Shown here: positions 8,808-20,111 of the stretch, piece by piece
How positions within the stretch are numbered: position 1 is the stretch's first letter
How the letters are laid out: every line of letters begins with the position of its first letter
From: JAIBAC01 sp046331095
Lineage (GTDB): Bacteria; Actinomycetota; Acidimicrobiia; UBA2766
Assembly (NCBI GenBank): GCA_046331095.1
Contig: JAXLRM010000004.1
Coordinates: forward strand, 868,001 to 932,000
Length of the DNA: 64,000 nt
Direction of reading: 5' to 3'
Made by a program: the position numbers and the translations under genes
Notes under the pieces: model-generated
What the model was told of the DNA's origin: nothing
Seen by the model: the letters and a program-made list of their open reading frames with translations, nothing else
The model's database searches: none

Positions 8808-9353
8808 GTGAGGGTGAGCCGCGCCGGACCCAAGGCACCGGAGGCGTCGTTGCCCACGGCATGGCAGAAGTTCATGGGATTCCTCGGCCTCGGCGAATAC
8901 GACGAGCGCGAGTACATCGACGATCCGCATGGCCAGATCGACGACGACATGTCCTTCGACTCGGTCCCCTCGGTGGTGCCACCCGAGCCGCCCCAGCCAC
9001 CGCCACGGATCAAGACCCTCGCCGCCGACGAGGAGCCGTCGAAGGACGCGGTGATGCGCGAGCCGCGCCGGGCCGAGCGACTCCACGTGGTCGCACCCGA
9101 GAACTACAACGACGCCAAGGAGATCGGCGACCAGCTCCGCAACGACGTCCCCGTCATCATCAACCTCGTCGAGGTCGACAAGGACCTCAGGCGCCGCCTC
9201 GTCGACTTCGCCTCCGGTCTCGCCTACGGCGTGCACGGCAAGATGGAGCGTGTGGCCGACAACGTCTTCCTGATCACCCCGAGCAACGTCGAGGTGTCCG
9301 CCGAGGAGCGTCGCCGGATGCGCGAGCGCGGCCTGTTCTCGAGCGGCGTCTGA
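8808..9353 (+). CDS. sepF: SepF, FtsZ membrane anchor
   Basis: SepF tethers FtsZ to the membrane in bacteria lacking FtsA. The C-terminal DUF552 domain is evident: RLHVVAPENYNDAKEIGDQL, then VIINLVEVDKDLRRRLVDFASGLAYG and VADNVFLITPSNVEVS. The amphipathic membrane segment is the WQKFMGFLGLGEYDE stretch, preceded here by about 20 residues. Because that helix normally sits at the very N-terminus, a TTG at 8850 may be the real start instead of the GTG at 8808. An acidic, proline-rich linker joins the two parts. Confidence 0.9.
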   Translation: MRVSRAGPKAPEASLPTAWQKFMGFLGLGEYDEREYIDDPHGQIDDDMSFDSVPSVVPPEPPQPPPRIKTLAADEEPSKDAVMREPRRAERLHVVAPENYNDAKEIGDQLRNDVPVIINLVEVDKDLRRRLVDFASGLAYGVHGKMERVADNVFLITPSNVEVSAEERRRMRERGLFSSGV

Positions 9354-9357
9354 CGCG

Positions 9358-9633
9358 ATGATCGGTGGTCCCGTCGGCAGCGTCGTCTGCCTCCTGCTCT
9401 ACGCCTACCTGATCGTGCTCGTGGTCAAGGCAGTGCTGAGCTGGTTCCCGATCGACTACGACTCGCCCCTGCAGAAGGTGCGCCACGTCCTCGATGCGAT
9501 GACCGAGCCCGTACTCACCCCGCTGCGCAAGGTCATCCCCGCCCTCCAGATCGGTGGCATAGGCCTCGACATGAGCTTCATGGTCCTCTTCCTCGGCATC
9601 GTCATCCTCCAACAAGTGATCTGCGGACGCTGA
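9358..9633 (+). CDS. yggT: YggT family membrane protein
   Basis: A 91-residue protein with two hydrophobic segments at the ends flanking a polar middle containing WFPIDYDSPLQKVRHVLDAMTEPVLTPLRKVIP. This matches the YggT (CCB3/YlmG) family, linked to division or osmotic stress and conserved between sepF and divIVA. The ATG follows the sepF stop by two bases. Molecular role is not established for the family. Confidence 0.88.
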   Translation: MIGGPVGSVVCLLLYAYLIVLVVKAVLSWFPIDYDSPLQKVRHVLDAMTEPVLTPLRKVIPALQIGGIGLDMSFMVLFLGIVILQQVICGR

Positions 9634-9660
9634 CCCGACTCGCCTGCTCCCGGAGGCATC

Positions 9661-9712
9661 TACACTCGTCAGGGTCCGGCAAGCGGCCGGGAGCCAGGCC
9701 CTAGGAGGCTGA
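9661..9712 (+). promoter_or_regulatory. Predicted divIVA promoter -10 and ribosome site
   Basis: TACACT at 9661-9666 fits the actinobacterial -10 pattern TANNNT and is followed 36 bases later by a strong ribosome site, TAGGAGG, seven bases before the divIVA ATG. No convincing -35 is visible at the expected distance. Suggests divIVA can be expressed separately from sepF-yggT. Confidence 0.4.
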
Positions 9713-11311
9713 ATGGAACTGACCGCCATGGACGTCCGGGCGGTGGCCTTCGGAACCGCGAAGAAGGGCGGATACAACCCGGCCGAGGTCGACGAGTTCC
9801 TCGACCGTGTCTCCCGTTCGCTGGACATGTACGACCAGCGCCTGCGCCAGTACGACGAGCAGCTCCGCCAAGCCCAAGCGGCAGCGCACGCGAACCAGGA
9901 CCGTTCCGGCGCAGCCGAGCAGCTCATCTTCATGGCCCAACAGCGCGCCGACGACCTGATGCGCCAGACCGAGGCGCAGGCCCAGGCACGCATCGCCGAC
10001 GCCGAGCGCGAGGCAGCGCGGATCAAGGGCGAGGCGATCCGCACCCAACAGGAGCTCGCCGGCAACTACGAGGGTGCCCGCCGCTCGGCCGAGGACCACA
10101 TCGACTCCCTCGAGCACTTCGTCGACGACTACAAGCGCAACATGCGCACCGCGTTGCAGCGTCAGCTCGACATCCTCGACGAGATGAAGGTCGTCCCGCG
10201 GGAGTTGCCCGCTGCTCCCGACGTCCAGATCGGGGTGTCGGGGGTCGGCGTTCCTGGAGTCGGCGTTCCCGGGGTCGGCGTTCCCGGTGTCGGAGGGCCG
10301 GGCGTGAGAGCAGCCGCTCCACCTGGCGTTCCAACTCCGCCCCAAGGCGGGCCTGGCCCGGAGATCCGTCAGCCGGTCGGGACGGGAGCCGAGCGCGGTG
10401 GACCCCCACTGGCCCAGACGGCGCCGGCGACTCCGTTCGCCTCCCCCGGCAGTCCTCCCGGCGTGGTGCCACCTCAGGGCCCGGGGACGCCGGCGTACGA
10501 CACGGGCACCGGCCCGGTGCCCTCCGTGGGCAGCGTCGGTGCCGCCGGTGACTCCGGCAGGCTCTCGTCGTTCCCCTCGCTCGACACCAGCCGTCCCGAG
10601 GTACGTGTCGGCCCCGCCCTCGGAGGGCCTCAGCCCGGTATCGGCGGCGCGCCACAGCCCCAAGGGGTGCCGGGGCCCGTACCGCCGGGATCCCCGACTG
10701 TGCCACCGACGATCCCGGGAGGTCTGACACCGCCGGGTCAGGTTCCTCTCGGTCCACAACTCCAGGGTGGTCCCGGTGTGCCGGGTCCGGGTGGTCCCGG
10801 TGGTCCGCCGCCGGGGTTGGGTATGCCGGCACCGGGGGCTCCGGGTCCGGGTGTGCCGGGTCCGGGTGGTCCGCCGCCGGGGTTGGGTATGCCGGCACCG
10901 GGGGCTCCGGGTCCGGGTGTGCCGGGTCCGGGTGGTCCGCCGCCGGGGTTGGGTATGCCGGGGGTACCGGCGCCGGGGCCGCGCGGTGGCCCCGTCGGAC
11001 CCGAGGGTGCTCCAGCGGCCCAGGCGATGCGACCGCCCACGATTCCGGGCCAGGCGATTCCGGGGCAGGCGATTCCGGGGCAGGCGATTCCGGGGCAGGC
11101 GATTCCGGGGCAGGCGATTCCGGGGCAGGCGATTCCGGGGCAGGCGATCCCCGGACAGCCTCCCCCAGGTACCCCCGTTATGGGCCCGCCCGGTCCCGCA
11201 GGTCCGCCCGGGCAGCCGTACCCGCCGGCCCAGCCTGGGCAGGCCCCGCCCGAGAGCCCCGAGAGTTCCGGTGGCCTCTTCCAGCGCCTCGTGCGCCGCG
11301 ACCAGGAGTAG
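9713..11311 (+). CDS. divIVA: DivIVA/Wag31 family polar protein with long repeat-built Pro/Gly tail
   Basis: Coiled-coil scaffold that marks curved membrane and directs polar growth and division. The N-terminal 60 residues are the membrane-binding DivIVA domain (DVRAVAFGTAKKGGYNPAEVDEFLDRV), followed by a coiled coil rich in Q, R, E and A to about residue 160. Residues 175-520 are an extended Pro/Gly/Gln tail made of internal repeats: VGVPG units, a 22-residue unit containing GPGGPPPGLGMPAPGAPG, and eight IPGQA/IPGQP units. Total length 532, about twice a typical DivIVA. The tail begins right after the coiled coil, so the core is intact. Confidence 0.9.
   Translation: MELTAMDVRAVAFGTAKKGGYNPAEVDEFLDRVSRSLDMYDQRLRQYDEQLRQAQAAAHANQDRSGAAEQLIFMAQQRADDLMRQTEAQAQARIADAEREAARIKGEAIRTQQELAGNYEGARRSAEDHIDSLEHFVDDYKRNMRTALQRQLDILDEMKVVPRELPAAPDVQIGVSGVGVPGVGVPGVGVPGVGGPGVRAAAPPGVPTPPQGGPGPEIRQPVGTGAERGGPPLAQTAPATPFASPGSPPGVVPPQGPGTPAYDTGTGPVPSVGSVGAAGDSGRLSSFPSLDTSRPEVRVGPALGGPQPGIGGAPQPQGVPGPVPPGSPTVPPTIPGGLTPPGQVPLGPQLQGGPGVPGPGGPGGPPPGLGMPAPGAPGPGVPGPGGPPPGLGMPAPGAPGPGVPGPGGPPPGLGMPGVPAPGPRGGPVGPEGAPAAQAMRPPTIPGQAIPGQAIPGQAIPGQAIPGQAIPGQAIPGQAIPGQPPPGTPVMGPPGPAGPPGQPYPPAQPGQAPPESPESSGGLFQRLVRRDQE
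10802..10961 (+). repeat. 66-base tandem repeat in divIVA tail
   Basis: A 66-base unit (22 codons) begins at 10802 and repeats essentially perfectly at 10868, with a partial third copy at 10934. It encodes the GPPPGLGMPAPGAPGPGVPG-type segment. Near-identity at the DNA level, not only the protein level, points to recent unit duplication. Confidence 0.9.
11041..11160 (+). repeat. 15-base tandem repeat (IPGQA) in divIVA tail
   Basis: Eight consecutive 15-base units of the form GATTCCGGGGCAGGC, each encoding IPGQA. The first unit has one substitution (C for G) and the last (GATCCCCGGACAGCC) has diverged and encodes IPGQP. In-frame unit changes would alter tail length without breaking the protein. 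Confidence 0.92.
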
Positions 11312-11352
11312 CCGCGCCCAGAACGGAAGCGTGAGCGCCGGGGGGCTCAGGT

Positions 11353-14475
<3,123 letters not shown>

Positions 14476-14616
14476 GGGTGGGCTCGTGTCGGTGGTCGAT
14501 GGCGGCGCCGGGCGATGATACCGAGACCGCATCGGCGGCCCTTGGGGCCGTGTCGCCCAAGGCGCGACGACGAGGCGTGTCGGAAACGCCGCAAACGTTT
14601 CCTGTCACGGCACTGA

Positions 14617-14877
14617 CTAGGACACGTCCACGGTTCGTGCTTGATCAGCCGCGTGTCCGACCTTCAGGAGTCGCGGTCTGGCGATGAGCCAGAATACGAC
14701 GATCGCCGGCGACATCGGCCCGAGAGCCAGCAGCATCACGACCCACATGCTCTTCCACGAGCCAATCGCACGGTACACGCCTCTGGGGATCCTGATCGCT
14801 TCGACCAGTGTCCATACCACGACACCGGTAAGAGCGATCAGCATGACCAGGCCGAGCGATAACACGAGGGTTTCCAC
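14617..14877 (-). CDS. Small two-helix membrane protein, PLDc_N-like
   Basis: An 86-residue protein with two hydrophobic segments (residues 3-25 and 45-66) separated by a short basic loop. The second segment, VMLLALGPMSPAIVVFWLIARP followed by a basic tail, resembles the short PLDc_N-type membrane domain found alone in many actinobacteria. No catalytic residues are present. It follows the ABC permease gene by 132 bases on the same strand but has its own upstream palindrome. Function unknown. Confidence 0.6.
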   Translation of the reverse strand: METLVLSLGLVMLIALTGVVVWTLVEAIRIPRGVYRAIGSWKSMWVVMLLALGPMSPAIVVFWLIARPRLLKVGHAADQARTVDVS

Positions 14878-14913
14878 TACCGAAACTCAGGCGGAACGGT
14901 GCATTTCGAGGCC

Positions 14914-14927
14914 CACTTCGCGAAGTG
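14914..14927. promoter_or_regulatory. Perfect 14-base palindrome upstream of the small membrane protein gene
   Basis: CACTTCGCGAAGTG reads the same on both strands and lies 37-50 bases upstream of the ATG at 14877 (minus strand), a position suited to an operator. The binding protein is unknown; chance occurrence in GC-rich DNA is possible. Confidence 0.3.
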
Positions 14928-15009
14928 TCGTTCGATTCCGGGCGGATCGGTCCGGTTGTCGACGAGAAGGGTACCCAGAGGCGCGGGCCGCGGACCTGAC
15001 CGCCGCACG

Positions 15010-15789
15010 TCAACCGGTGTGGTCGGCGCGGTTCCACCACGCGACCGTGGATGCCACGCCGCACGTGCCGACGCCGAGGACGAGGCCGTAGCTCCACGGC
15101 CCGACGGTCGGGCCGCCTTGTCCGGCGACGCCCGCGGCAAGGGCAGGCACCGTCCAAGGGAACCACGGGCCCCAGCCGGTGGCACCGAGGACCTGCGCCG
15201 TCACCAGCGCACCGAGTAGCGCGGCGACACCGGCGGGGTAGCCGCGGCCGGCGCTGGCGGCGAAGCCGAACGGCGTGACGATCGCGAGCGTGAGCACCAG
15301 GCCGGTGAAGGCGCGACCGAGCGTGCCCACGGCGAACGACGCCGACCATCCTCCGAGGCCCAGTGCGGCCCCGACTGCGGTGCCCACCGCGACGACCAGG
15401 CCAGCGAGGAGTGCCGACCAAACGGCGGCGACGACGAACTTCGCGACGACGATCACACCGCGCGGAGTCGGCAGGGCGAGCAGGTCGGTGAGGGTGCCGT
15501 CTGCGTACTCACGGCCGAACACCCACACCGTCACGAAACCGAAGAGGAGGAACCCGCCCACGGCGAGCGCCTGTAGCAGGATCGCGAATAGCGACTGCCA
15601 GTCGGCCTGCAGGGTCATCAACCGCGCCTTGTCGGCCACGAGTCCGAGGCGTGCACCGAGGGCGGGATCGGCGACGATGAGCATGAACAACCCCCCGACG
15701 AGGGGTATCAGGCAAGCAGCCGCGGCGGTCACCCACACCAGCCGGGACCGCCGCAGCACGAGCGCCTCGGCCCACAGCGCCGCCGTCAT
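15010..15789 (-). CDS. ABC-2 type transporter permease
   Basis: 259 residues with six hydrophobic segments, starting MTAALWAEALVLRRSRLVWV. Between segments 2 and 3 is FGREYADGTLTDLLALPTPR, the hallmark ABC-2 permease motif in which a membrane domain is inserted with limited coupling to the ATPase. The ATG lies six bases after the stop of the ATPase frame, so the two were one transcript. Substrate unknown. If the upstream ATPase is truly broken, this permease may be non-functional. Confidence 0.82.
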   Translation of the reverse strand: MTAALWAEALVLRRSRLVWVTAAAACLIPLVGGLFMLIVADPALGARLGLVADKARLMTLQADWQSLFAILLQALAVGGFLLFGFVTVWVFGREYADGTLTDLLALPTPRGVIVVAKFVVAAVWSALLAGLVVAVGTAVGAALGLGGWSASFAVGTLGRAFTGLVLTLAIVTPFGFAASAGRGYPAGVAALLGALVTAQVLGATGWGPWFPWTVPALAAGVAGQGGPTVGPWSYGLVLGVGTCGVASTVAWWNRADHTG

Positions 15790-15794
15790 CCCGC

Positions 15795-16738
15795 TCACGC
15801 CGCTTCCCGCGTTGTCGGAGTCGCGTCGGCCAGTCCCACGGCCCGCAGGAAGTGCGACTCGAGGTCCTCCTGCTCCACGGAGATCCGTGTCGGCGCGACT
15901 CCTGCGCGTACGAGAAGGCCGGAGACCTCGTCGGGACGCTGCCACGCCACGCCGTCGTCGACGCGGATCATGCCGTCGGGCTCGTCACCGACCGAGAAGC
16001 CCGCACCGAGAAGCACTGCCCGCGCGGCGGCGCGGTCACGTGCGTCCACCACGAGACGCCGCCGGCACCGTTGGGGCAGGTCGACCGTGTCGAACTCCTC
16101 GACGAGGCGGCCCGCGTGGATGATCCCGACCCGCGTCGCCACCCGGGCCACTTCGGCAAGGATGTGGCTGGACAGGAACACGGTGACGCTGTGGTCCGCG
16201 GCGAGGGTGCGCAGCAGCTCGCGGACCTGGACCACTCCCGCCGGGTCGAGACCGTTGACGGGCTCGTCGAGCAGGAGCAGGCGCGGCTCGTGCAGGAGAG
16301 CCTTCGCCAGCCCGAGACGCTGCGCGTTGCCCAGCGACAGCGTGCGCGCCGGCCGGTCCGCGTACGGGCCGAGGCCGAGTCGTTCGATCGCTGTTGCGAC
16401 CACCGTTCGGTCTTCCAGCCCGTGCAGGCGCCGGAATACCTCGAGGTTCTCGCGGACCGTGAGCCGGGGGTACCCGCGGGGCACGTCCACGAGGCTGCCG
16501 ACCGGGCCCAGGGCGGCGGGTCCGTCCGTCCGCGGCCGACGCGCGCGCCCAGGACCGTCGCCTGCCCTGCCGTCGGGCGCACCATTGCGAGCAGCATGCG
16601 GATCGTCGTGGTCTTGCCCGAGCCGTTCAGGCCCAGGAAGGCGTAGATCTCCCCGGGCTTCACCCGGAGCGAGAGGCGATCGACGGCGACATGATCGCCG
16701 AAGCGTTTCGTGAGGGCCTCGGTCACGATCGCATCCAC
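15795..16738 (-). pseudogene. ABC transporter ATP-binding protein, frameshifted at a TCCG repeat
   Basis: The N-terminal part (from GTG at 16738) holds the Walker A motif GLNGSGKTTTIRML. The rest, in a different frame ending at 15795, holds LSLGNAQRLGLAKALLHEPRLLLLDEP (signature and Walker B, here shown in pieces: LSLGNAQRLGLAKALL, LLLLDEP) and the switch region LSSHIL. The frames meet at three TCCG units (16521-16532, plus strand). Adding one more unit restores a continuous GRTDGPAALGPVGSLVDVP reading, so loss of one 4-base unit explains the break. It is four bases downstream of tetR. Could be a real pseudogene, slippage-controlled expression, or a sequencing error. Confidence 0.8.
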
Positions 16739-16742
16739 GACT

Positions 16743-17345
16743 TCACCCCTTCTCCCGACCCAGGGCCCTGAGCGATCGGCTCACCATGCGGGCGAGGTCC
16801 TCGGTTCCGCCGCTCTCGGCCCATGCGATGACACCGGCGACCATCACCGCGGTCGCCGCGGTCGCCACGACCTGGGCCCGGAGCTCGCCGACGCCCGAGT
16901 CGACGAGAGCGGCGGCGAAGACGTCACGACCGAGGCTCTGTTGGTCCCACATGCGGCTCCGCAGCGCCGGGGTGTCGAGGATCAGGCGGACACGCTCGGC
17001 GAGCTCGGCCCGTTCGGAGTCGGGGATCGTCGCGAAGCCCGCCGTGATCGCGTACCTGATCCGTGCCAGCGGAGGTTCGGACCGGGGGCGGCTCCGCACC
17101 AGCTCGGCCAGCATCGGGTCGTAGTCGTCGGTCAGGACGACGTCGTCCTTGGACGCGAAGTACCGGTAGAAGGTCATCGTGGACACGCCGGCCGCCTCGG
17201 CGATCTCGGCCACGGTCGTGGCCTCGTAGCCCCGGTCCAGGAACAACCGCAACGCCTCGTGTTGGAGCCGCGCCCGTGTCTCTGCCTTCTTGCGTTCACG
17301 CAGCCCGACGGCAGGCGCCTCCGCGCTTCTGTTAGTCAGCACCAT
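16743..17345 (-). CDS. TetR-family transcriptional regulator
   Basis: 200 residues. N-terminal helix-turn-helix region: TRARLQHEALRLFLDRGYEA then TTVAEIAEAAGVSTMTFYRY FASKDDVV, typical of TetR proteins, with an MftR-like C-terminal ligand domain. It heads an operon with the ABC ATPase (GTG four bases after this stop) and permease, so it probably represses its own exporter operon. An inverted repeat (17327-17364) covers the start codon, which suits autoregulation. The inducer is unknown. Confidence 0.88.
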   Translation of the reverse strand: MVLTNRSAEAPAVGLRERKKAETRARLQHEALRLFLDRGYEATTVAEIAEAAGVSTMTFYRYFASKDDVVLTDDYDPMLAELVRSRPRSEPPLARIRYAITAGFATIPDSERAELAERVRLILDTPALRSRMWDQQSLGRDVFAAALVDSGVGELRAQVVATAATAVMVAGVIAWAESGGTEDLARMVSRSLRALGREKG

Positions 17346-17364
17346 TCGTTATGGTCTAACAGAA
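17327..17364. promoter_or_regulatory. Likely TetR operator (nested inverted repeat)
   Basis: TTCTGTTAG (17327-17335) and its exact complement CTAACAGAA (17356-17364) flank a 20-base core that itself contains ACCAT and ATGGT arms. The element overlaps the proposed tetR start codon (17343-17345) and lies upstream of the divergent antitoxin gene at 17411, so one site could control both. Inferred from symmetry and position. Confidence 0.5.
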
Positions 17365-17410
17365 TCTTGCTTCGGGGGGAAGCGCCGGTGCGGATCGCAT
17401 AATCAAACGC

Positions 17411-17671
17411 ATGACAACGCCCGTGCCCACGCGCTTCACCGACGAGGAGCTCGCCCTCATCGACGAACTCGTCGAGCAGGGCGTCGGTGGTAGCCGGTCG
17501 GCGGTGATCCGCCGAGGCCTGCACCACCTTGCAGACTCGGTACGCCGAGCTCGCGTCGGAGCGTCCATCGCGCAGTCCTACCGGGACCTGCCCCAGACTC
17601 ACGAGGACGACGAGTTGGCCATGGCGAACGCCATCGCGATGACCGATCAGCCGTGCCGAAATCGGTCCTGA
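17411..17671 (+). CDS. Ribbon-helix-helix (CopG-like) antitoxin, apparently orphaned
   Basis: 86 residues beginning TTPVPTRFTDEELALIDELVEQG, then GSRSAVIRRGLHHLADSVRR, the classic ribbon-helix-helix DNA-binding fold of MazE-type antitoxins. The C-terminal segment, which normally neutralises the toxin, runs into a mazF remnant. A -10-like CATAAT at 17398-17403 would start the mRNA at or next to the ATG, suggesting a leaderless transcript. The partner toxin is truncated, so this may now act only as a small DNA-binding protein. Confidence 0.72.
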   Translation: MTTPVPTRFTDEELALIDELVEQGVGGSRSAVIRRGLHHLADSVRRARVGASIAQSYRDLPQTHEDDELAMANAIAMTDQPCRNRS

Positions 17672-17748
17672 CCACGCGCCTCGGCGCGCTCGGCACCGGC
17701 GGGCGCCAGCAGATCTGTCGAGCCCTCGACGCCGTCGCCGACTGCTGA
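17656..17748 (+). pseudogene. MazF-type toxin remnant (C-terminal 30 codons)
   Basis: In a frame different from the antitoxin's, codons from 17656 read PKSVLTTRLGALGTGGRQQI, then CRALDAVADC and a stop. This matches the C-terminal helix of MazF/PemK toxins, which end in similar LGAL...VCxALxxAxGC sequence. The catalytic core is absent, so an internal deletion has removed most of the toxin gene and left the antitoxin. Confidence 0.6.
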
Positions 17749-17838
17749 CCCGTTTGCGGCGCGCCCATGGGGTTCGTGTTGGATCATGGACGTGTTCGAG
17801 TCGGCATCCGGTGATCCCGCCCGGGAGCGAGAACCGTC

Positions 17839-19308
17839 ATGGTCGAGTCCCGCCCTGCAAGCCTCGTCGAGACGCTGATCTCGGTGGTCGTCTTCGTCGG
17901 CGACCGTGTGTACAAGCTCAAGAAGCCGCTCCGCCTCGACTACCTCGACTTCTCGACCGTCGAGGCGCGCAGGCGCATGTGCGAGCGCGAGGTGGAGCTG
18001 AACCGTCGCCTCGCACCCGACGTCTACCTCGGCGTCGCCGACGTGACCGGGCCTGACGGCACGGTCTGCGACCACCTCGTCGTGATGCGGCGCATGCCCG
18101 ACGAGCGGCGCCTGTCCACGTGCGTCGCAGGCGGCACCGACGACCTCGACGCGTGCCTGCGCGACCTCGCGCGGCTGCTCGCGGTGTTCCACGCCCGCGC
18201 CGAACGCGGCCCCCGCATAGACGCCCTCGCCGGTGCCGGCGCCGTCGAGGCGCGCTGGGCCGACAACTTCGCGACGATGGGACCGTACGCAGGCACGGTC
18301 TTCGATGCGGGCGACCTCGACCGCGCCGAGCACCTCGCGACACGGTTCATCGACGGCCGCGGCGCACTCTTCGACGAACGCGTCGCGGGCGGCCACGCAT
18401 GCGACGGCCACGGCGACCTGCAGTGCGCGGACGTGTTCTGCCTCGACGACGGGCCGCGGGTGCTCGACTGCATCGAGTTCGACGACACGCTGCGCTACGG
18501 CGACGTCGCCGAGGACGTCGCGTTCTTGGTCATGGACCTCGAACGCCTCGGCGGGGCGGAGGTGGCGCAGCGGTTCCGGCGCGACTACGAGGAGTTCGCG
18601 GGGGAGGTCTTCCCCGCGGCGCTGTTGCACCTCTACGTCGCCTACCGGGCGCAGGTGCGCGCCAAGGTGGCGGCGCTGCGCTGGGGCCAGGACGCGGACG
18701 AAGCCACCCGTCAGGAGGCGCGTCTGCTCTTGGGGCTCTGTCTCGCCCACCTCGAGCAGGCCCGCGTGCGCTTCGTCCTCGTCGGCGGGCTGCCCGGCAC
18801 GGGCAAGACCACGCTCGCACGCGGTCTCGCCGAGGTTCTCGGGTGCGCGCTCGTGCGCACCGACGAAGTCCGTGACGCGATCGCACCCGCGGTCGACGAG
18901 CAACCAGGGGACGGCTACAGGCAAGGCGCGTTCACGCCCGAGACGACCGACGCCGTCTACCGCGCCGCGCTCGCTCAGGCGCACACGGCGCTCGCGCGTG
19001 GGGAGTCCTGCATCCTCGACGCGTCCTGGTCCGACGCATCACAGCGCGAGGACGCCCGCGACCTGGCACGGCGCGTCGGCGCCGCCCTCGTCGAACTGCG
19101 CTGCGAGGTCGATCCCGCGACCGCGGCCGCTCGCATCCGTGACCGCCTCGCCGCCGGCCTGGACGCGTCCCGCGCGACTCCGACGGTCGCCGAGCGTATG
19201 GCCGCCGACGCCGACGCCTGGCCCGAGGCGGTCGCCGTCGACACCACGGCCACACCCGCCGACACCGTCGCCGTCGCGGTCGCGCACCTGCCGGGTCGGG
19301 GGAGCTGA
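17839..19308 (+). CDS. Aminoglycoside phosphotransferase-like / AAA kinase two-domain protein
   Basis: 489 residues. The N-terminal half resembles a protein-kinase-like phosphotransferase: DGHGDLQCADVFCLDDGPRV carries the catalytic HGDL loop and CIEFDD the metal-binding Asp. The C-terminal half is a P-loop kinase (AAA_33 type) with GGLPGTGKTTLARGL near residue 316 and TDEVRDAIAP. The same two-domain arrangement is found in Mycobacterium tuberculosis Rv2004c, a DosR-regulon gene. Substrate unknown. Intact despite lying next to decayed genes. Confidence 0.8.
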   Translation: MVESRPASLVETLISVVVFVGDRVYKLKKPLRLDYLDFSTVEARRRMCEREVELNRRLAPDVYLGVADVTGPDGTVCDHLVVMRRMPDERRLSTCVAGGTDDLDACLRDLARLLAVFHARAERGPRIDALAGAGAVEARWADNFATMGPYAGTVFDAGDLDRAEHLATRFIDGRGALFDERVAGGHACDGHGDLQCADVFCLDDGPRVLDCIEFDDTLRYGDVAEDVAFLVMDLERLGGAEVAQRFRRDYEEFAGEVFPAALLHLYVAYRAQVRAKVAALRWGQDADEATRQEARLLLGLCLAHLEQARVRFVLVGGLPGTGKTTLARGLAEVLGCALVRTDEVRDAIAPAVDEQPGDGYRQGAFTPETTDAVYRAALAQAHTALARGESCILDASWSDASQREDARDLARRVGAALVELRCEVDPATAAARIRDRLAAGLDASRATPTVAERMAADADAWPEAVAVDTTATPADTVAVAVAHLPGRGS

Positions 19309-19458
19309 CCCGCCCCCGACGGTTCGACCCGCACGCCGCGACCACGACCATGTCCAGCAACGCGTCGCCGAGTTGTGCTTCCAGCCAGCGCAGATGCCGG
19401 GCGTCGCGGTCTGTCAGGGGGTGCGTGGCTGGTGTCGAGGAGGCCGCGGCGTCGGCGG

Positions 19459-20090
19459 TCATCCATCGGCGCAGGGTCGCCGGGCGCCGCAGGTGCTGGC
19501 CTTGCTCCCTTGCGACGTGTTCGAGCAGCTTGCTCTCTCAACCGGCGAGCCGGCGTCGCCGATCCCGCCGGTGCGGTCGTACTCGAGGACGAGCCGGTAG
19601 AGCTCGTAGAGGTCCGAGGCTCGCTTGCGTGGCTCGCGGGGTCGGCCGCCCAGGACCGCACCGGACTTCATGGCGACGAGCGCCGCGGGTGTTGCCACGC
19701 GGATCGACGCGTGCTCTGTCCCAGCGACGATCTCGGTCTCGGTGGCCGTGTCGAGCGCCCAGCGGTGGCTCACGACGAATACCCGGTCGTCCAGGTCGAG
19801 ACCGTCGAGGTCCTCGTACTGGAAGGAGGCGGTGTCGATCTCGTCGATCTCGACGCCGGCGACGAGCACTCGGTTCGGTTCGCCGGGTCAAGTGCGCCGA
19901 TGCTCGATGTGATCACCTCGACGGCCGTGGGCACGGTGGTCTCGGTGACGGTGTCGACGTCCTGGGTGGCACGGTGCACCGCCGCCAGCCGACACATGAC
20001 GGCGAGTCCGCCGATGAGCGCGTGGGGGCCGAGGTCCACGCTTGCGAGTCGCGCGGTGGCGTGGACGAGCCGCGCCGCGGCGCCGTCCAC
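19459..20090 (-). pseudogene. AbiEii-like nucleotidyltransferase toxin gene, frameshifted
   Basis: The upstream frame reads LASVDLGPHALIGGLAVMCR...TQDVDTVTE, a nucleotidyltransferase start with the GG...DVD metal motif. After a frame change at 19871-19880 it continues VLVAGVEIDEIDTASF...ATPAALVAMKSGAVLGG...RKRASDLYELYRLV, typical of AbiEii-like enzymes. The junction has CGGTT twice (plus strand); removing one copy gives the continuous reading DPANRVLVAGVEID. The end after GGIGDA also looks degraded. It follows the regulator-like gene immediately, the normal order of an AbiE pair. Confidence 0.65.
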
Positions 20091-20111
20091 GTCGCCGGCG
20101 AGGACGAGCGC

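Noticed and set aside
14476..14620. Possible T-box riboswitch upstream of ileS
   Set aside because: No specifier hairpin or T-box sequence of the TGG-ACC type was found; the gap seems too short.
18932..19462. Minus-strand reading starting MTADAAASSTPATHPLTDRD
   Set aside because: The first 50 residues look protein-like, but the rest is antisense to the phosphotransferase gene; perhaps a remnant, but not assignable.
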